In this document: positions 11,609-23,856 of the stretch, piece after piece
Position numbering within the stretch: the stretch's first letter is position 1
How the letters are laid out: the number at the start of each line of letters is the position of its first letter
From: Ampelomyces quisqualis
Taxonomy: Eukaryota; Ascomycota; Dothideomycetes; Pleosporales; Phaeosphaeriaceae
DNA length: 64,000 nt
Reading direction: 5' to 3'
NCBI GenBank assembly: GCA_018398575.1
Contig: JAGTXZ010000018.1
Location: 2,666,001 to 2,730,000, forward strand
Made by a program: the position numbers and the translations under genes
Notes under the pieces: model-generated
What the model was told of the DNA's origin: nothing
The model's input: only the letters and a program-made list of their open reading frames with translations
Database searches by the model: none

Positions 11609-12745
11609 CGTCGACATCAGGCATCAGGCTCTCCAGGATGGCGGTGCAGGCCGCCGTGTCATGGCCTGGCCGCAGTCCAGCCGAGGAATGCGAGTGAAGC
11701 CGCATGCACGTGTCGCATGCACAGAGTCTCCTAGACTCTAGTCCTGGCACGGCCGGGCCGCGGTATTCGAGGACAAGCACTGCACACCCGTCAAGACTCA
11801 CGAGGCGCCTTGGAGAGAATTGCGTTTTTTTATTACATGTAAAGTACTTGGGTGAAGAGCATGCTTCGGTCCCGCATCCGCTTCACGTCCCCGCCGCTAC
11901 CAGGGGAGTGCGTCCTCAAAGACCAGCTTGAGGTGTAGGAGATGAGCCTACAGTCTGTGCGCATCCGGAACCCGGACACAAAGGAGAAGGCCGGGGGCTG
12001 TCGAGTGCGCGCCTGTGTTTGCTCCGCATGCAGAGGACCACTTTCCCATGGGCGCGGACACGACTAGCGTGCCCTTGTCTCGACCCCATGCCCACCCAGC
12101 CTTTGCTCCCTCGTCTCCGTCCTCCTTCAGCACAGAGACAGCTACTACAGCGACATACCAGATGCCCGTGTATACCTTTTGTCGTTGCCGCTCAGCATGT
12201 CCTGCTGGCACTCAATGCCAGTCTGAGCCCGGCGGATGAAACGTGGAAATCGCACCTCGTGCTGAGTTTGGCATGCCATGTGCTCAGCAAAGAGCTGGCA
12301 ACCCCGTTCCAACATGACGACATTAAACAAAAAACCAACCGAGTGAGCCCGCCTCGTAGCCGTGAGGCTGTATTCCTGTCTTTCTTGTTCATGCTTGTAG
12401 CCCAAAAGAAAAGACCCGGTCTGGCCGATGGTATGATAGACGACAAAGGAGAAAATCGCTAAAAAAAAAATGACAAACATGAGCAGGTATCAAACGGAAA
12501 ATCTCAGAGAGTAGAGGAGACAAAGCCAAACACGCTCGCTAAAATCGATGAAAACTCCGTCCCATGCTTATGATGGTGTCATCATGTCAGAGGAGTGGGA
12601 CGACGACATCATGTCGTGAATCTCGCATTCGTCTCGTGTCGGGCATCGCACAACCTCGAGGAAGAGCAAGGGGGACGGGCCAGGTCCACGCTTCCCAGCT
12701 TCGACACCGTTTGAGACAACAGGTATTACAGTATGACTGATGCGC
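11609..12745. other. Intergenic, no gene recognised
   Basis: About 1.1 kb between the start of the Vid24-like gene and the stop of the next leftward gene. Short open frames occur on both strands but have no ATG-to-stop candidate with family content. Several poly-A/poly-T runs (for example near 11826 and 12461) are visible. It probably holds the promoter and 5' leader of the Vid24-like gene and the 3' region of the next gene. Confidence 0.45.
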
Positions 12746-13816
12746 TTAGGTAAAGGCCGCATATTGTGGTGCAAAGCCCGTGTCCCATCCGAATCCGCTG
12801 ATTCCTCCGTGCACCGCGCTGGACCCGCACTGCTGGGCCAGCACGCTCGGCAACGGAAGGGCAGGGATCGGGGCAGATACCGGCGGCGGGCTGTAGTACG
12901 AACTCGACGCGTAGGGACTCGTCGCGTTGTATGGCTGGCTGTAGGAAGGCGTGGGCGACGGCAGTTGGATCGCTTCGAAGCCCATGGTGCCCATGGTGCT
13001 CCAAAAGGATGGTCCCGTCTCACCGCAGGTAGCAATGGTCGGGCTCGGCGTCGACGGTACGACTCTCCATGAATCAATGGTACCAGCATGCGACACGGGA
13101 ATGTGCTGTGTTGGCGCCCACCAGTTTGCAGATCCGGGCGAGCTGGCTAGAAGCGGGGCAGGCCGGACAACGTCGACGATCCTTGGAGGAGGAGGCAGAA
13201 GGGGAAGAAACAGCCCCATGATGGCGCTCTTGACGTCCTCGCCTCGTCCCTCGAGGAGTTCTCCCGCACCATCCTCTTCAAGGCCCTCGAGTGCTCGTAC
13301 GCCAGTGCGGAAAACGTAGCGGTTGACGGTCTGCACGAACTTGTCCTGAAGCTTCTTCAGCTGCTGCTCCTTTTCGGCCCACTCCCATGTGCTGGCAGAC
13401 ACGTCGGCCGAGTAGATGTCCTTGTGGTACTCGATAAGCGCTTCGATGGTCTCTGGTGTAAGCTTGAATGCAACCTCATGTTGTGAAACCATGTCGACGT
13501 GTACTACGTACGCCTCGATGTGGATAAGCTGGTAGTTGAACAGCGCCTCGACCAGCGGGTTGGAGTCCTTGCGCAGTTCCGAATCCGGGGCCTTTGGGAC
13601 CATGATGGAGCATAGAGACCACATGGCATGTGGGCCCGAGAGCGTCTCCGTCAGACAGCGTGTATGTTGTTGCACGCTGTTGAGCGGCCGCTTCACTCGG
13701 TTTACCCGCTTGAGTGTCTGTGTTAACCATGCCTCGACCTTGGAGTTGAGAACGACGTTGACGGTTGATCGGGGCGCAAAGGCTGCGGCCGATGCTGGTA
13801 GTAACTGGATGGGCAT
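12746..13816 (-). CDS. Hypothetical protein, not recognised
   Basis: A single-exon frame of 356 aa from ATG at 13816 (MPIQLLPASAAAFAPRS) to TAA at 12746. Residues from about 20 to 200 are predicted mainly helical, with a charged stretch (WEWAEKEQQLKKLQDKF) that could form a short coiled coil. A proline run (LLPLLPPPPRI) follows. The last 120 residues are rich in Ser, Pro, Tyr and Gly and look disordered. There is no signal peptide or clear membrane segment. I do not recognise a family. The long open frame, ATG context and non-repetitive N-terminal half support a real gene, possibly restricted to related fungi. Confidence 0.6.
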   Translation of the reverse strand: MPIQLLPASAAAFAPRSTVNVVLNSKVEAWLTQTLKRVNRVKRPLNSVQQHTRCLTETLSGPHAMWSLCSIMVPKAPDSELRKDSNPLVEALFNYQLIHIEAYVVHVDMVSQHEVAFKLTPETIEALIEYHKDIYSADVSASTWEWAEKEQQLKKLQDKFVQTVNRYVFRTGVRALEGLEEDGAGELLEGRGEDVKSAIMGLFLPLLPPPPRIVDVVRPAPLLASSPGSANWWAPTQHIPVSHAGTIDSWRVVPSTPSPTIATCGETGPSFWSTMGTMGFEAIQLPSPTPSYSQPYNATSPYASSSYYSPPPVSAPIPALPLPSVLAQQCGSSAVHGGISGFGWDTGFAPQYAAFT

Positions 13817-16800
13817 TGTGATTGGTCGGTGCGAAGCGAGACGGTGCGATATTATGTGGGACGGGGTATCAACGACAATAAAGGAACAAAAGAGAGGGCA
13901 AAGTGGTGTCCCAGGCGGATGTAAGTTTTGCGAGCTCGCCTTGGAGGAGAGGAGACAGGCCGGGATCGGACGAATGAGAAGGGGGGAGGGCGAGGTGGGA
14001 GGCGGAGGGTGAAGAGGCTAGTGGTGGAGGGTGGGATCTCTTAAGAGCTTACGAGGCGGAGGGCCGATCGTGGGCCACTCGGCGTGGCCACACAAGCGGG
14101 CAAGGATTCATGCACACTGCCCCGTTTGGCTGCACTGCGCATCTAGCTTGTTTAAACGTGCATATGGCGAGAGTATGCCATGCTGCAAGTCTAGTGGGAT
14201 CTGAGCTGACTGTCGGCCACGGCGTCGGCGTCGGGCACGCGTGGAGAGGCGGATGCGTGGGCTGAGAAGAATGCCATGTCCACATGGCTGCCATGGTCGT
14301 GCCAAAGCCCATCTGGGCCCACGCGCGCGCGGAGATGCTGGTAGACAAGGCGCCAGATCAGCCTCTCCGGTGGAAATGGCAGAGGCATGTCATATCGACA
14401 TGGCACAGATTCCAGAAGCCTTCCTGAGCAGACCCCATGGAGAGCGCACCGCAGCGGCTTTGCTTCCCCTTGGCGACGCTGGCGAGCGAGGAAAATACGA
14501 CGGGCTGGCTGGAATAGTGTCTCTAAGGGTTCAGGCAGGTGGGTGTAGACGGTGTAGCCTTGGACCATCTACAGGCCGACGTTGCTTTGGGCTAAAAGTT
14601 CTAAAGATGGGCCGAGTGTTACCAGCCCAATGAGATGGGAGAGCAGGGATCTGAGCCAGGTTGTTGACCGGGCCAAAGAGCCTAAAGAGCTCACGGTCAT
14701 GTGAGAGCGGCCGTCCAGACAAGGTCCGGACGGCTGTTGAAAAGACGCAGAGTCGAAGCTGCTCGAGCAGTGTTGCATTGTCGACTGCGGAGTACTCAGT
14801 GCCATGGTGTTGCCATTCTTGGAGTTGGCTGTCGAGTGTGCGCCACTTCAACACTTGGCCTGCGTCGCCTGCTGTTCGCGAGCTCCGAAGGCCTTGGTTG
14901 TGGCTGTGAGGCAGATCTCGTCGGAGCAACCGAGTCCAGCCGCGTGCTTCTCCATAGTCAGTCACGGTCGTCTCACGGAAACAAGACCGTGGGGCATGAG
15001 GACCGCTGTCCAGGCCTGCTGTGGCGGTTGGCCCTCGCTGCCCATGGCACTGCTCTTGCATCTCAGCTTGACCAGGGCCCGCACACGTCACGTGCCGCGT
15101 CACGTGCCGCTAAGCCGACTCGAAGCGTTGCCATACGAGTACCGTGTGTGCGTGTACCTTCTGATCACCGCACATGGTCATACACCGTCGACGTCTGCAC
15201 ATGCACATATGCAGGCTCTCGGAGTCTCTGGCGACGTTTCAGCTTCCGCTAGCAGAAGCAAGCGCCCTGTGGCCTGTACAGTCGTGCACCGCGACGTCGA
15301 GCCTGATGACTCACTCACCGCGAGCACTCGGAAAACTCAACGGCTTCTGTTTGTCTCCATCACTGTCCCGTCCTCAAGCCCGCTTATGCATGCTGCAGTT
15401 TCTTCTGTGCACGGCTTCGGGCTCGCTTTTTCGTTTCTCTTGTGTCATTTTCCAGTTTCTGCGCCGTCATCTCGAACCCACCCAATACGCGCGCTGGACT
15501 AGGGCATTGGACATGCTGCCGACCCATATCATCACAAGGTATCGCAAATACCACCTTCATCGGAAACGTGTCCGCATCAGGCGCGCAATCCAGCTCGTGC
15601 ACCGCCAGGCTCGCTCTTTGTTACTTGTGCAGCAGCGGCTCGAGTGTTGTGGATATAAAATGTAGCCTACGTTCACCCCAGCCATCTCAATCAAGCTTGT
15701 GGCGTGGGGAGTCCATGTGCTTGCCGCCTCCAACATCCTTGGAAGTGGGACAGGGGCACCCGGGGAGCTCGGACAGCCGATCCTATCCTCTGGATATCGA
15801 TATCAGCACACCATCACCGTCTCGAACATGTCAACAACTTCTCATCTTCAACGCTAGGCAATCGGGGCCTTCGGGTTCCAACGCTAGTGACACACTTTCG
15901 CACATTCACACCGATAGAACCAGACATCATGGCGAAAGACAGCATCACCCAAACATACATGCGCACCTTCGTGCCTAGTGAACATTTCTGCATGAAGCTC
16001 AATTACATATGCGGGGACTGCAAACCCTTTGCATTATCGCTCCAGTCCCAGCCGGCGCTTCGCGATACCGCTCGCTGTTTTACCGCATCCCAGTAGTGCC
16101 CGCGATCAAGCATGTCACCCAAGATGGCAGGATCTAGAACTGTCTCACACAGGCGCTGACGTTCCCATTGAAGCCCCGGCGAGCATGCACTAACGCACCT
16201 TCACTCCCTTGCCGAAACGCTCACACGCATAAGAAGCAAAGTTCCCAGGCGACAAGAGTGTAGTATAGATGATCGCCATCAGATAATCACGGAGGCTACA
16301 AGGTGAAGCGAATGTTAGGAAGGCTTTCGTCCCCACTTGATCAACTCGCTCATCAAAGCTAATCGGTTCATGTACTGGTTTGGGAGTGGTGGGTAGATGG
16401 GCTGCAGTGCAAGGCAGGTTCAACCGAAGCATTGACTTGCTTTGTTTAGTGCATTATCAGTATGGTACTTGCTTCACTTTTGACGCACAACTTGTGCGCC
16501 GACGTCAAGTTCAGTCTTATTATCAAAACATTCAACTCCCGTATTCCTTTCCTCCACTCCACTCCCCAAAACCCCGCCTCGGACTCCTAAACCCGATCAA
16601 CCACAACATCCCTTGCCCGCTGCCTCCTGCTTACCCTAATTCTTTATACATGATCACTCTCCGGCCCATCCCCTCTACCGTAATGCGCAGCGTCCGGCTC
16701 CTGTCGACAGTCAAGTTCAAGGCAGGAAACCCGGACGACGAGAGCATTCAAACATGCTGCGTGACAATGAAATACATACCAAGCATTTGCCGGATAAGCC

Positions 16801-17896
16801 AAGGAAAATGTTTTGAAGAACACCTGACCACTTACTCTTGAAGCTGCGTTGTAGAGCCAGATAGACATCCTGGATCTTGGATAGAGATTAGGGATAATGC
16901 GTGTTGCAAGCAAGCTAGAGTCGTAGGAAGGCTCAATCGTTTCTTGTATCGGAAGTGCTTTATACAAACCCTCCAGCGTCCTATGTCAAGATCTTCCTCT
17001 ACGTTTCTGCGCGGCCTTTTAACGGAATGCTTGCTTATAGTGTTTGAGTGTGGCTTGTGAAATGTGAAGATGGTGGGTGGTATGGAGCATGACTTATCGT
17101 GACGTCGGTGTCACCCGGTAGCTGGCTTTGTGTCCCGTGATAGAGTCCATGCGTTTATCGAAGCGTTAGACATCTTGAAACTATCCGTAAGAGTGACAGA
17201 TAATGGTGCGTTGGAATATTGCTTCTCTATCAGTGCCGCAAGTCTCGGACGAAGCTACGGTAGAGCTTAGACGACGTCGGCAATTGAACTTGTTTGTCAA
17301 GGTCACAACTGCCGATACTCCCAACGCGCACAGGACTTCGCTAGCAACGGGCTAACTGCGCTCCTTCTGTTACACAGTATCGGCAGTTCAAATAGCAGAA
17401 TGTGCTTGGTGCTGTTCTGGGGTCCTCCCTGAAGCGTGAGGGAGAAAGAGATAGATTCTGATCTGGCAATACTGACAGTTCAGGGGCCGCCCAATTATGT
17501 TGCGATACGTATATTGGCTGCGGTGCCTAGCTGAAGGTTGAGGCGAAACCGTCATCAAAAGTTTTGGGAAACTTGAAAGATTGGCGATTGACGAACCTGA
17601 CCCCGCGTCCCCGGAACGTTTGCGGTAACCCCTGCGCCAAAGCCACGACCCAACCCTCAAACCCAACTGCCGACACACATAATCGCGCGCAAGATGAACA
17701 CACACGATGCCAATGCCGACAGCATACCACAGAGGCTGAGCGCCACGGCGTTGCCGTGCCCTATCGCCTCTGTTCTAATATATCAGACGCCCATTAGCCT
17801 CAAATGTCAATTGTAGTCCTGTCTGCTAACCCTCCCGAGCATCAATTTACCTGGATTTCGGATCGATCGCAGTCGCGTTAATCTCAGTCAGGTGCC
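13817..17896. other. Long stretch without a convincing gene
   Basis: About 4.1 kb in which many short and medium open frames occur on both strands (for example 14531-15103 minus and 15442-15978 plus). None has a recognisable domain or a consistent ATG-plus-splice structure. On the minus strand around 16640-16970 a composition that could be exonic appears next to donor-like GTAAGT and GTATGT sites, but I could not assemble a frame. The stretch may contain UTRs, a long non-coding transcript or a small lineage-specific gene. Confidence 0.4.
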
Positions 17897-19564
17897 ATGC
17901 TCGCCAACGAGATCCTCCCAATTCTTGTGCAATACTGGCCGCTTGTGACCATATCACTCGTTGCCGCATACTTGCTTAACAACAAATACTGGAAAGGACT
18001 GAATAGATATCAAGGCCATTGGGCAGCAGGTTACAGCAATTGGTGGAGGTTATGGGATGTCAATAAGAGGAATCATCATTGGACCACGATCGAGCTGCAC
18101 CGAAAGCATGGAGACGTTGTACGATTAGGACCGAATGTGCTGTCCTTCGCGGACCCGAGGGCGATCAAGGCGATCTATGGACTGAATAAGGGCATGTACA
18201 AGGTATGGCGAAAACCGCGGTTATGAGTTCTACCAATAGCTAAACTTGTACAGTCTGACTTCTACCCCGTCCAAGGCGCTGTCTCTAAAGGAAAGCCGCT
18301 TCTTTCTCTCTTCTCCACCACCGACGAAGAATTCCACGCAAAGTATCGACGATGCGTCAACAATGCCTTCGCCATGAGCTCGCTTGTCAATTACGAACCT
18401 CTCGTCTCCTCCACACTCACATACTGGCTAGACAAGACGGATGAAGTCTTTGCCAACACTGGCAAGAGCTGTAATTTCAGTCAATGGCTACAATTCTTCG
18501 CTTTCGACGTCATTGGAGATTTGACGTGGAGCAAGAGATTAGGCTTTGTTGAGGGAAACAAGGACGTTGACAATATCATTGGATTCTTGGGGAAATTCTT
18601 CGATTATGTCGCTCCGGTATTGCACATCAGGCACACATGAGATCAATGCTAACAGATCATGCAGGTTGGCCAGATGCCCATTCTTGACCGTCTCCTATGG
18701 AAGAACCCGATCAGTCTACTAGCCCAGCGCATAGGTCTCGACAAGCGCATCCACCCCGTCACCCTTTTCGCACTCAACCGCTCAAACGAACGCGCCGGCC
18801 AAGTCGAGAAGATCAAGCAATTCGGCTTGTCAGACGACGACAAAGCCAACCCACGCGGAATCGACCTTCTCTCCAAGTTTGCGCAAGCAAGTCACGACCA
18901 TCCATTCATGGACGACGATCGCATCCTATCAACATGCGCGTCCATGGTCTTTGCCGGCTCCGAAACAACCGCCATCTCCCTCTCCGCCGTATTCTACTTC
19001 CTCGTCAAGCACCCGCCCGCATACACGAAATTGATGCAAGAACTCGACGAAGCCGTGGCAGACGGCCGAATCCAAGACCGCCCCGATCGCACCATCTCAT
19101 GGCCCGAGGCACAATCCCTACCCTACCTTGACGCCGTAGTTCAAGAATCATTCCGTCTGCACCCCGCACCGGGCCTTGTTCTCGAACGCGTCGTCCCGCC
19201 GCAAGGCATGCACATCCTCTCCGAATTCATCCCCGGCGGCACCATCGTCGGCTGCAACCCATGGGTCGTGCAGCGCCGCGCCCAAGTCTTCGGCCCCGAC
19301 GTCGATTCGTTCCGGCCTGAGCGCTGGATCGACGCCACGTCTGAACAACGCTGCGACATGAAGGGCTCCATGTTGCAATTTGGCGCTGGCGCGAGAACGT
19401 GCGTCGGAAAGAACGTTAGTTTGCTCGAGATATACAAGCTTGTACCGAGTTTCCTGCGGAGGTTTGAAGTGCGGCTCGAGGATCCGACGAAAGGGTGGAA
19501 GACGCATAATGCGTGGTTTGTAGCGCAGAGAGAGTTTGCCGTCCTGTTCCGGCCGAGGGCATAA
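17897..19564 (+). CDS. Cytochrome P450 (pisatin demethylase/benzoate hydroxylase-like)
   Basis: Three exons, 17897-18202, 18254-18616 and 18665-19564, give 522 aa, a normal P450 length. A hydrophobic N-terminal anchor (ILVQYWPLVTISLVAAYLL) indicates ER-membrane attachment. P450 signatures seen: I-helix FAGSETTAIS (from about residue 319), K-helix ExxR as ESFR (about 384-387), the PERW motif in FRPERW, and heme loop FGAGARTCVGKN with the cysteine ligand at about residue 469. The heme loop followed by a KL.PSFLRRFE tail resembles fungal P450s of the pisatin-demethylase and benzoate-hydroxylase types. The substrate is not predictable. It is convergent with the decarboxylase-family gene, and an intradiol dioxygenase lies beyond that, so oxidation of an aromatic compound is a reasonable guess. 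Confidence 0.92.
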
Positions 19565-20168
19565 GTTGTTTTTGTTGTTTTTCTTTTTGTTCGGCTGATT
19601 CGGCCTGTTTGTGTACGCTCTTCTTGGTCCAGCGTTGCGCATGCAACCGTCCGGTATCTCCAGACTATTGAATTATTCAACGGACAAAGATGCGCGAGCT
19701 CAGGCGTCACCGTTGAAAAGTAGCATCGTAGCCTTGTCACTCTCGGCCTCGTGCTGGAAGCAATGCCCATGGTGCATGGAAAAGATCTCGTGCTTGAGAA
19801 TCCGAATTTTGCTAGAGCGGTTACAACAACTCCGTTTTGGGGACATGGGTTGGATGGTGTGGATGGAAATTCTTGTACTAGGACGGTGGAAATGACTAGC
19901 AAAACCGTAGAACGAGATATAGCGCAGCAGAGAAGCGATATGCTGGCATGGATAATGTGAATGTGGTGTGGGCTGGGCTGGTAGGAGGGGATATACATCA
20001 GCAAGGTAAGTTCAACAAGGAGATATTTCATAAGTAGGAATTACACCAACACGGAAGAAGGATATTGTGTATGCTAGGCACATAGGGGATGGACATGGGT
20101 GCTATGTATGCCATGTGTAAAGCGTCACAACATCCTTTGCGAGTTGGACTTTCTCTCGCTCCGTGCCC
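19565..20168. other. Intergenic between convergent genes
   Basis: About 600 bp between the stop codons of the P450 and the pyruvate-decarboxylase-family gene. It probably holds the two 3' UTRs and polyadenylation regions. A T-rich run lies just after the P450 stop. No gene was recognised. Confidence 0.5.
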
Positions 20169-22021
20169 TCAACTCCATTTCACTTCGCCCCCCGCTACCC
20201 CGTCTAGCCCCCATCCCCCGTATGTATCGACAAACCCTTCGCTAGTCAAATATGCCTTGTGCGCCTCGCTCCGCCACGCCAACTGCGTGCCGAGCCGCCA
20301 GCTCGTGTCGAGCTTGTCGACGACGAGTTCGACGAGGTGCACGCACTGCGGATCATTCAGTTCTTGCTTGGCCAAGATGTGCGTCAGCTGCTGGTTGGTT
20401 GTAGCGCGGTGGAAGGAAGATTGCGGACTGGGGTGGTGGTACAGGGGTAATAAGTGGGAGTAATCCGTCGGCACGATGTCGTTGTAGGGCTGTTTTGCGC
20501 CCCAGATAAGGCGCTCGATGGTGTATCCTGCGTTGTTGATTACGAAGATAATGATTTTGGACTGGGCTTTGATCATGGTGCCAAGTTCTTGGATTGTGAG
20601 TGCCATGCTGCCGTCGCCTGTCAATAATACCGTTCGTCCTTTTGCAATAGCACCAGATCTTTCAAGTTCGAAGCGCGCAGCTTCAACGCCGAGGGTAGCG
20701 GCGGTCGCGAATCCGATGCTGCCGTAGTAGATTTGCGTGACGAAGCGCACGCGAGGTGGGAAGCGGATGTCGCAGAGGCCGAAGTTGGAGGTGCCGGTTT
20801 CGCCGACGATGCAGTCTCCGGGCTGGAGGAAAGCTTCGATGGCAGGCCAGAGGAAGGATTGGGTCAGGTGTTTGGCGTCTTTGTCCAGGGGTGTGCGGGG
20901 AGGTGGGAGTTGGGGCTTGGAGATTTGATGGGACGGAATGGACGGGAGCGCATTGGATAGGGTGGAGAGGAGGGATTTCATGGATGTGTTGGGGTAAATT
21001 TTGCCTTTGACGACGACGTCGTGGGGGTTGATGTGGATCGTGTTTGACTCGGCGAGTTTGCGAGAGAAGCCGGCAGCGTTGGTGTCGCAAGGTATGTAGC
21101 CAACGGTAATCTGGAGGATATGTTAGTGCAGTGCTGACCTCATGAGTCTCGACTTACGACTAGATCTGCGGCCTTTGCTGCTTCCTTGAGGCCAGGCGTG
21201 CTGATCTCGCCATTCCAAACACCGACGTACATCTCGTCGTCCTCGTCAACCACACCCTTGCCCATATTGGCGCAGAACCAGGGCACGTGGAGTTTCTGAA
21301 CAAGTTGCGTTGCTTCTTTTGCAGCCCCAAATCGCTGTGTCCACGCATCAATGAGAATTGCGGGATGCTTAGCCTCCTTCAAAGCATCCGTGATAGCCTG
21401 AACCGCAGAGTTTTGAGCGGACTCATCAATGTCTGGCTTCGTATTGATAGGCGTCTCAAGAAGGCTTGCATCGACCTGCTCAGAGGAAAGATCGAGTGGG
21501 AGGAAGATGTACACCGGACCAGATTTGAGGAAGCACTCTCTAATCACGCGGTCGATCTCGGCAGGTGCGGTTTCAATATCCCACAGCTCGGCAGCAGCAT
21601 ATCGCAGGCCAACAGAAGCTTTGTTGTAGAGCTGGTGATCTGGCTTGTTACCAATAGAATGATGGATCATCATATGGTTCTCCTGCATCGCTTTCGTCGT
21701 CTGACCAACAACATGAATGACCTTGACGTGTTCGGACATGGACCCTGCAACGCCGTTCAAGGCACTGAGCTCACCGACACCATGGGTAGTCACAAAACAT
21801 CCTGGGACCCCTTTGATTCTTGCGTATCCATCGGCTGCGTAGGCGGCGTTGAGTTCGTTTTGATTGCCCATCCATTTTAGGCCGTCGACGTGGAAGACTG
21901 AATCGAGGAACTGGAGATTGAAGTCTCCTGGTACACCAAAGATAGTGTCGACACCGATCTGGTGGATGCGCTCCCACATATATCGCCCGAGGGTGATCTT
22001 TCCAGAAGGCATTTCTCCCAT
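20169..22021 (-). CDS. Pyruvate decarboxylase-family enzyme (ThDP-dependent)
   Basis: Two exons, 22021-21158 and 21110-20169, give 601 aa, slightly longer than yeast Pdc1 (563). It is a thiamine-diphosphate enzyme that decarboxylates pyruvate or another 2-keto acid to an aldehyde. Seen: FGVPGDFNL with the catalytic-type Asp33, NELNAAYAADGYARIKG with Glu56, HGVGELSALNG, the His-His pair in MIHHSIGN, and the ThDP motif starting LTGDGSMALT and ending in INNAGYTIERLIWG, which keeps the active-site Glu. The intron has a GTAAGT donor and CTCCAG acceptor. The start is the ATG at 22021 (MGEMPSGKITLGRYMWERI); upstream in-frame codons are not ATG. Residues linking the middle and C-terminal domains are less typical. 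It may be a divergent paralogue acting on phenylpyruvate-like or other keto acids rather than the main fermentative PDC. Confidence 0.9.
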
Positions 22022-22378
22022 GAAAACGCCCAGCTCTTGGATGTATGTAGACCTCGGCCGATGTCTGCGACTTGGCAGTATGGAGGATGCTTCAAGGGTG
22101 GAAGTAAGAAGAAAGACCACCGGAGATTTGAACGGAACAGAGCCTGGACTAACAGTTTCGTCGCGTGTTCCGCCAACCGCGGTTCGGTTGCCAGCGGTCT
22201 AGGTAGTTGAGCGGTCGTCACAAAGTGCGGGGATCGGCGCTGTTTCGGAATGAGGCCGGTTGTTATCGGAACCAGAAGCCGAAGGACTTGAACAGAGCTG
22301 TGAGCGATGGATCAAGCTTGGTACTGTTTGAATAATGATTGGTGATTGTATTGGTTTGTGTAATCCAACTCTCATGTC

Positions 22379-23444
22379 TCATGCGCTTTCTTCGGTCGTG
22401 CCATCCACGCCATGCTTCTTCGCATCTTCAAAGCTGGCCATCTTGAAGTCATACGCCAACTCAAACTCGGCTTTCGAATCACCTTGGAAAGGCGTGAAGT
22501 CCACAACCAACGAGTCTTTGACCGCGAAGACGGCGTCGTCCTCGATATACTTGCTCTTGCGATCGAAAATCTGCGTCACAATTGGCTTGTAGCCGGGGGC
22601 GGTAAGCTATGCCAATGTTAGCACGCTCGGCAATCTAGAACAAGGCCCCGACGCACCAAGAAGTGTATGTGCGCTGGCCTCATAGGGTGCCTGTCCAGCG
22701 CTTTCAGCACCTTGCCGGCTGGGCCATCGTATGGGATGGGGTATGGCACTGGTCTCAAACAGTAGAAGTTGTATGTGCCGTCCGTTCCCGTTGTGAATCT
22801 GCCTCTCAGATTCATCTCCGGTTGGTCAGGATCCTGCTGCTCATACAGACCGTTCGGCGCCGTATGCCAAACATCCACAACGGCATCCTCAATAGGCTTA
22901 CCAGTGCTGGAGTCTGTGACAATGCCATGCATCCATGTTCTGTCGCCCTGCTTGTTGATCTCGTCAGATACAATGCATGCACCCATGTCCAGCTGCGGCG
23001 CATTGTGACGGTAGAATGGCCCGAGAATGGCAGTTGCAGTGGGTTCGTCGGTCGCGTCAGATGCGAGCTTGTAGGTGATCTCATCCACGAGCGACTCGAG
23101 ACCAAGGATGTCGCAGAGAAGCTGGCCTTCATTGCGCTTGTCGTTGGACATCTGACCTGCTGCATTCATCTAGCGCTGGTCAGACTGCTGGATAGCATCG
23201 CGACAAGCATGATAGCTCTCGCTGCAGGTGGGCACCGACATACCAGCTCAACGCCCTGCATCCACTCATCGACTGTGAGTTCATTTTCACGCGCAAAGTC
23301 GTGGAGGTGCTGTATCAAGCTCGACGTGAGCTGTCTGACCCGTGGAGTGGCTTTCGGTCCGGTCGCGTTGATGACTGCTTGTGTGAAATTTGGATTCAAC
23401 CTGTGCTGCTTGCCATCCTCAACCGCGGTACCCTTGGATGTCAT
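22379..23444 (-). CDS. Intradiol ring-cleavage dioxygenase (hydroxyquinol 1,2-dioxygenase-like)
   Basis: Three exons, 23444-23244, 23169-22657 and 22606-22379, give 313 aa. The N-terminal helical dimerisation region (TPRVRQLTSSLIQHLHDFARE...MNAAGQM) and the core (TATAILGPFYRHNAPQ, VVDVWHTAPNGLY, LRGRFTTGTDGTYNFYCLRP, YPIPYDGP, RPAHIHFL) match fungal and bacterial catechol/hydroxyquinol dioxygenases. The expected non-heme Fe(III) ligands are present: a Tyr in GLY, a Tyr in YPIPY and two His in AHIH. The second intron falls just after HIHFL. The enzyme opens dihydroxylated or trihydroxylated aromatic rings between the two hydroxyls. Resemblance to hydroxyquinol enzymes (NPNFTQAVI...GPKATPRVR) is the reason for that substrate guess. 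It is transcribed in the same direction as the decarboxylase gene, 357 bp upstream of it. Confidence 0.9.
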
Positions 23445-23856
23445 GTTTTATGGTCCTGCTGTATACAATGGCAACAGTCAGTACCGTGATACGTATGGTT
23501 AGTAGGCTATCAAAAGGCGTTCTTGCGGGCGCACGTCAGCCATCTTAAAGACTTCAGGGTCCACAACGGCAGTCTGTAAGCGCACGCGGGGCTGTGGAGC
23601 ATGTGCGCTGTGGTGTGGTTTAACCTGCAGCGGGAGTTGAGGTCGGTGAGGTGCGCCATCCGAAACAACGTCTTCCGAGCCAATGAAAAGCCCGGCGACG
23701 AAAATCCTCAATCACCTCATGATTCACGGGTCCGAATGATAGATATCGTGGCATTTGGAGGTTGCGAAAGTCAATATACAAGTGTGCAATTTTCCTGCCA
23801 CCCGAACTCCTACGCTCCCAGCCAGAACTTGGGCAAGACTTGCTGTCAGAATCACT
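23445..23856. other. Intergenic between two leftward genes
   Basis: About 410 bp between the stop of PRP45 and the start of the dioxygenase gene. It contains the dioxygenase promoter and the PRP45 3' end. No gene was recognised. Confidence 0.5.

Noticed and set aside
10103..11801. Two long open frames over the Vid24-like gene: 543 codons (+) and 490 codons (-) in other frames
   Set aside because: Very high GC removes stop codons in all frames. The products are Arg/Gly/Pro-rich without domains, whereas the chosen frame carries the Vid24 domain.
14531..15502. Frames of 183-232 codons on both strands in the 14-16 kb gap
   Set aside because: They overlap each other, are rich in Arg, Ser and Cys, and contain no recognisable domain. 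They are probably chance frames.
16190..16967. Possible two-exon minus-strand gene
   Set aside because: Donor-like sites are present, but every assembly I tried either ends at once or changes frame, and no family was recognised.
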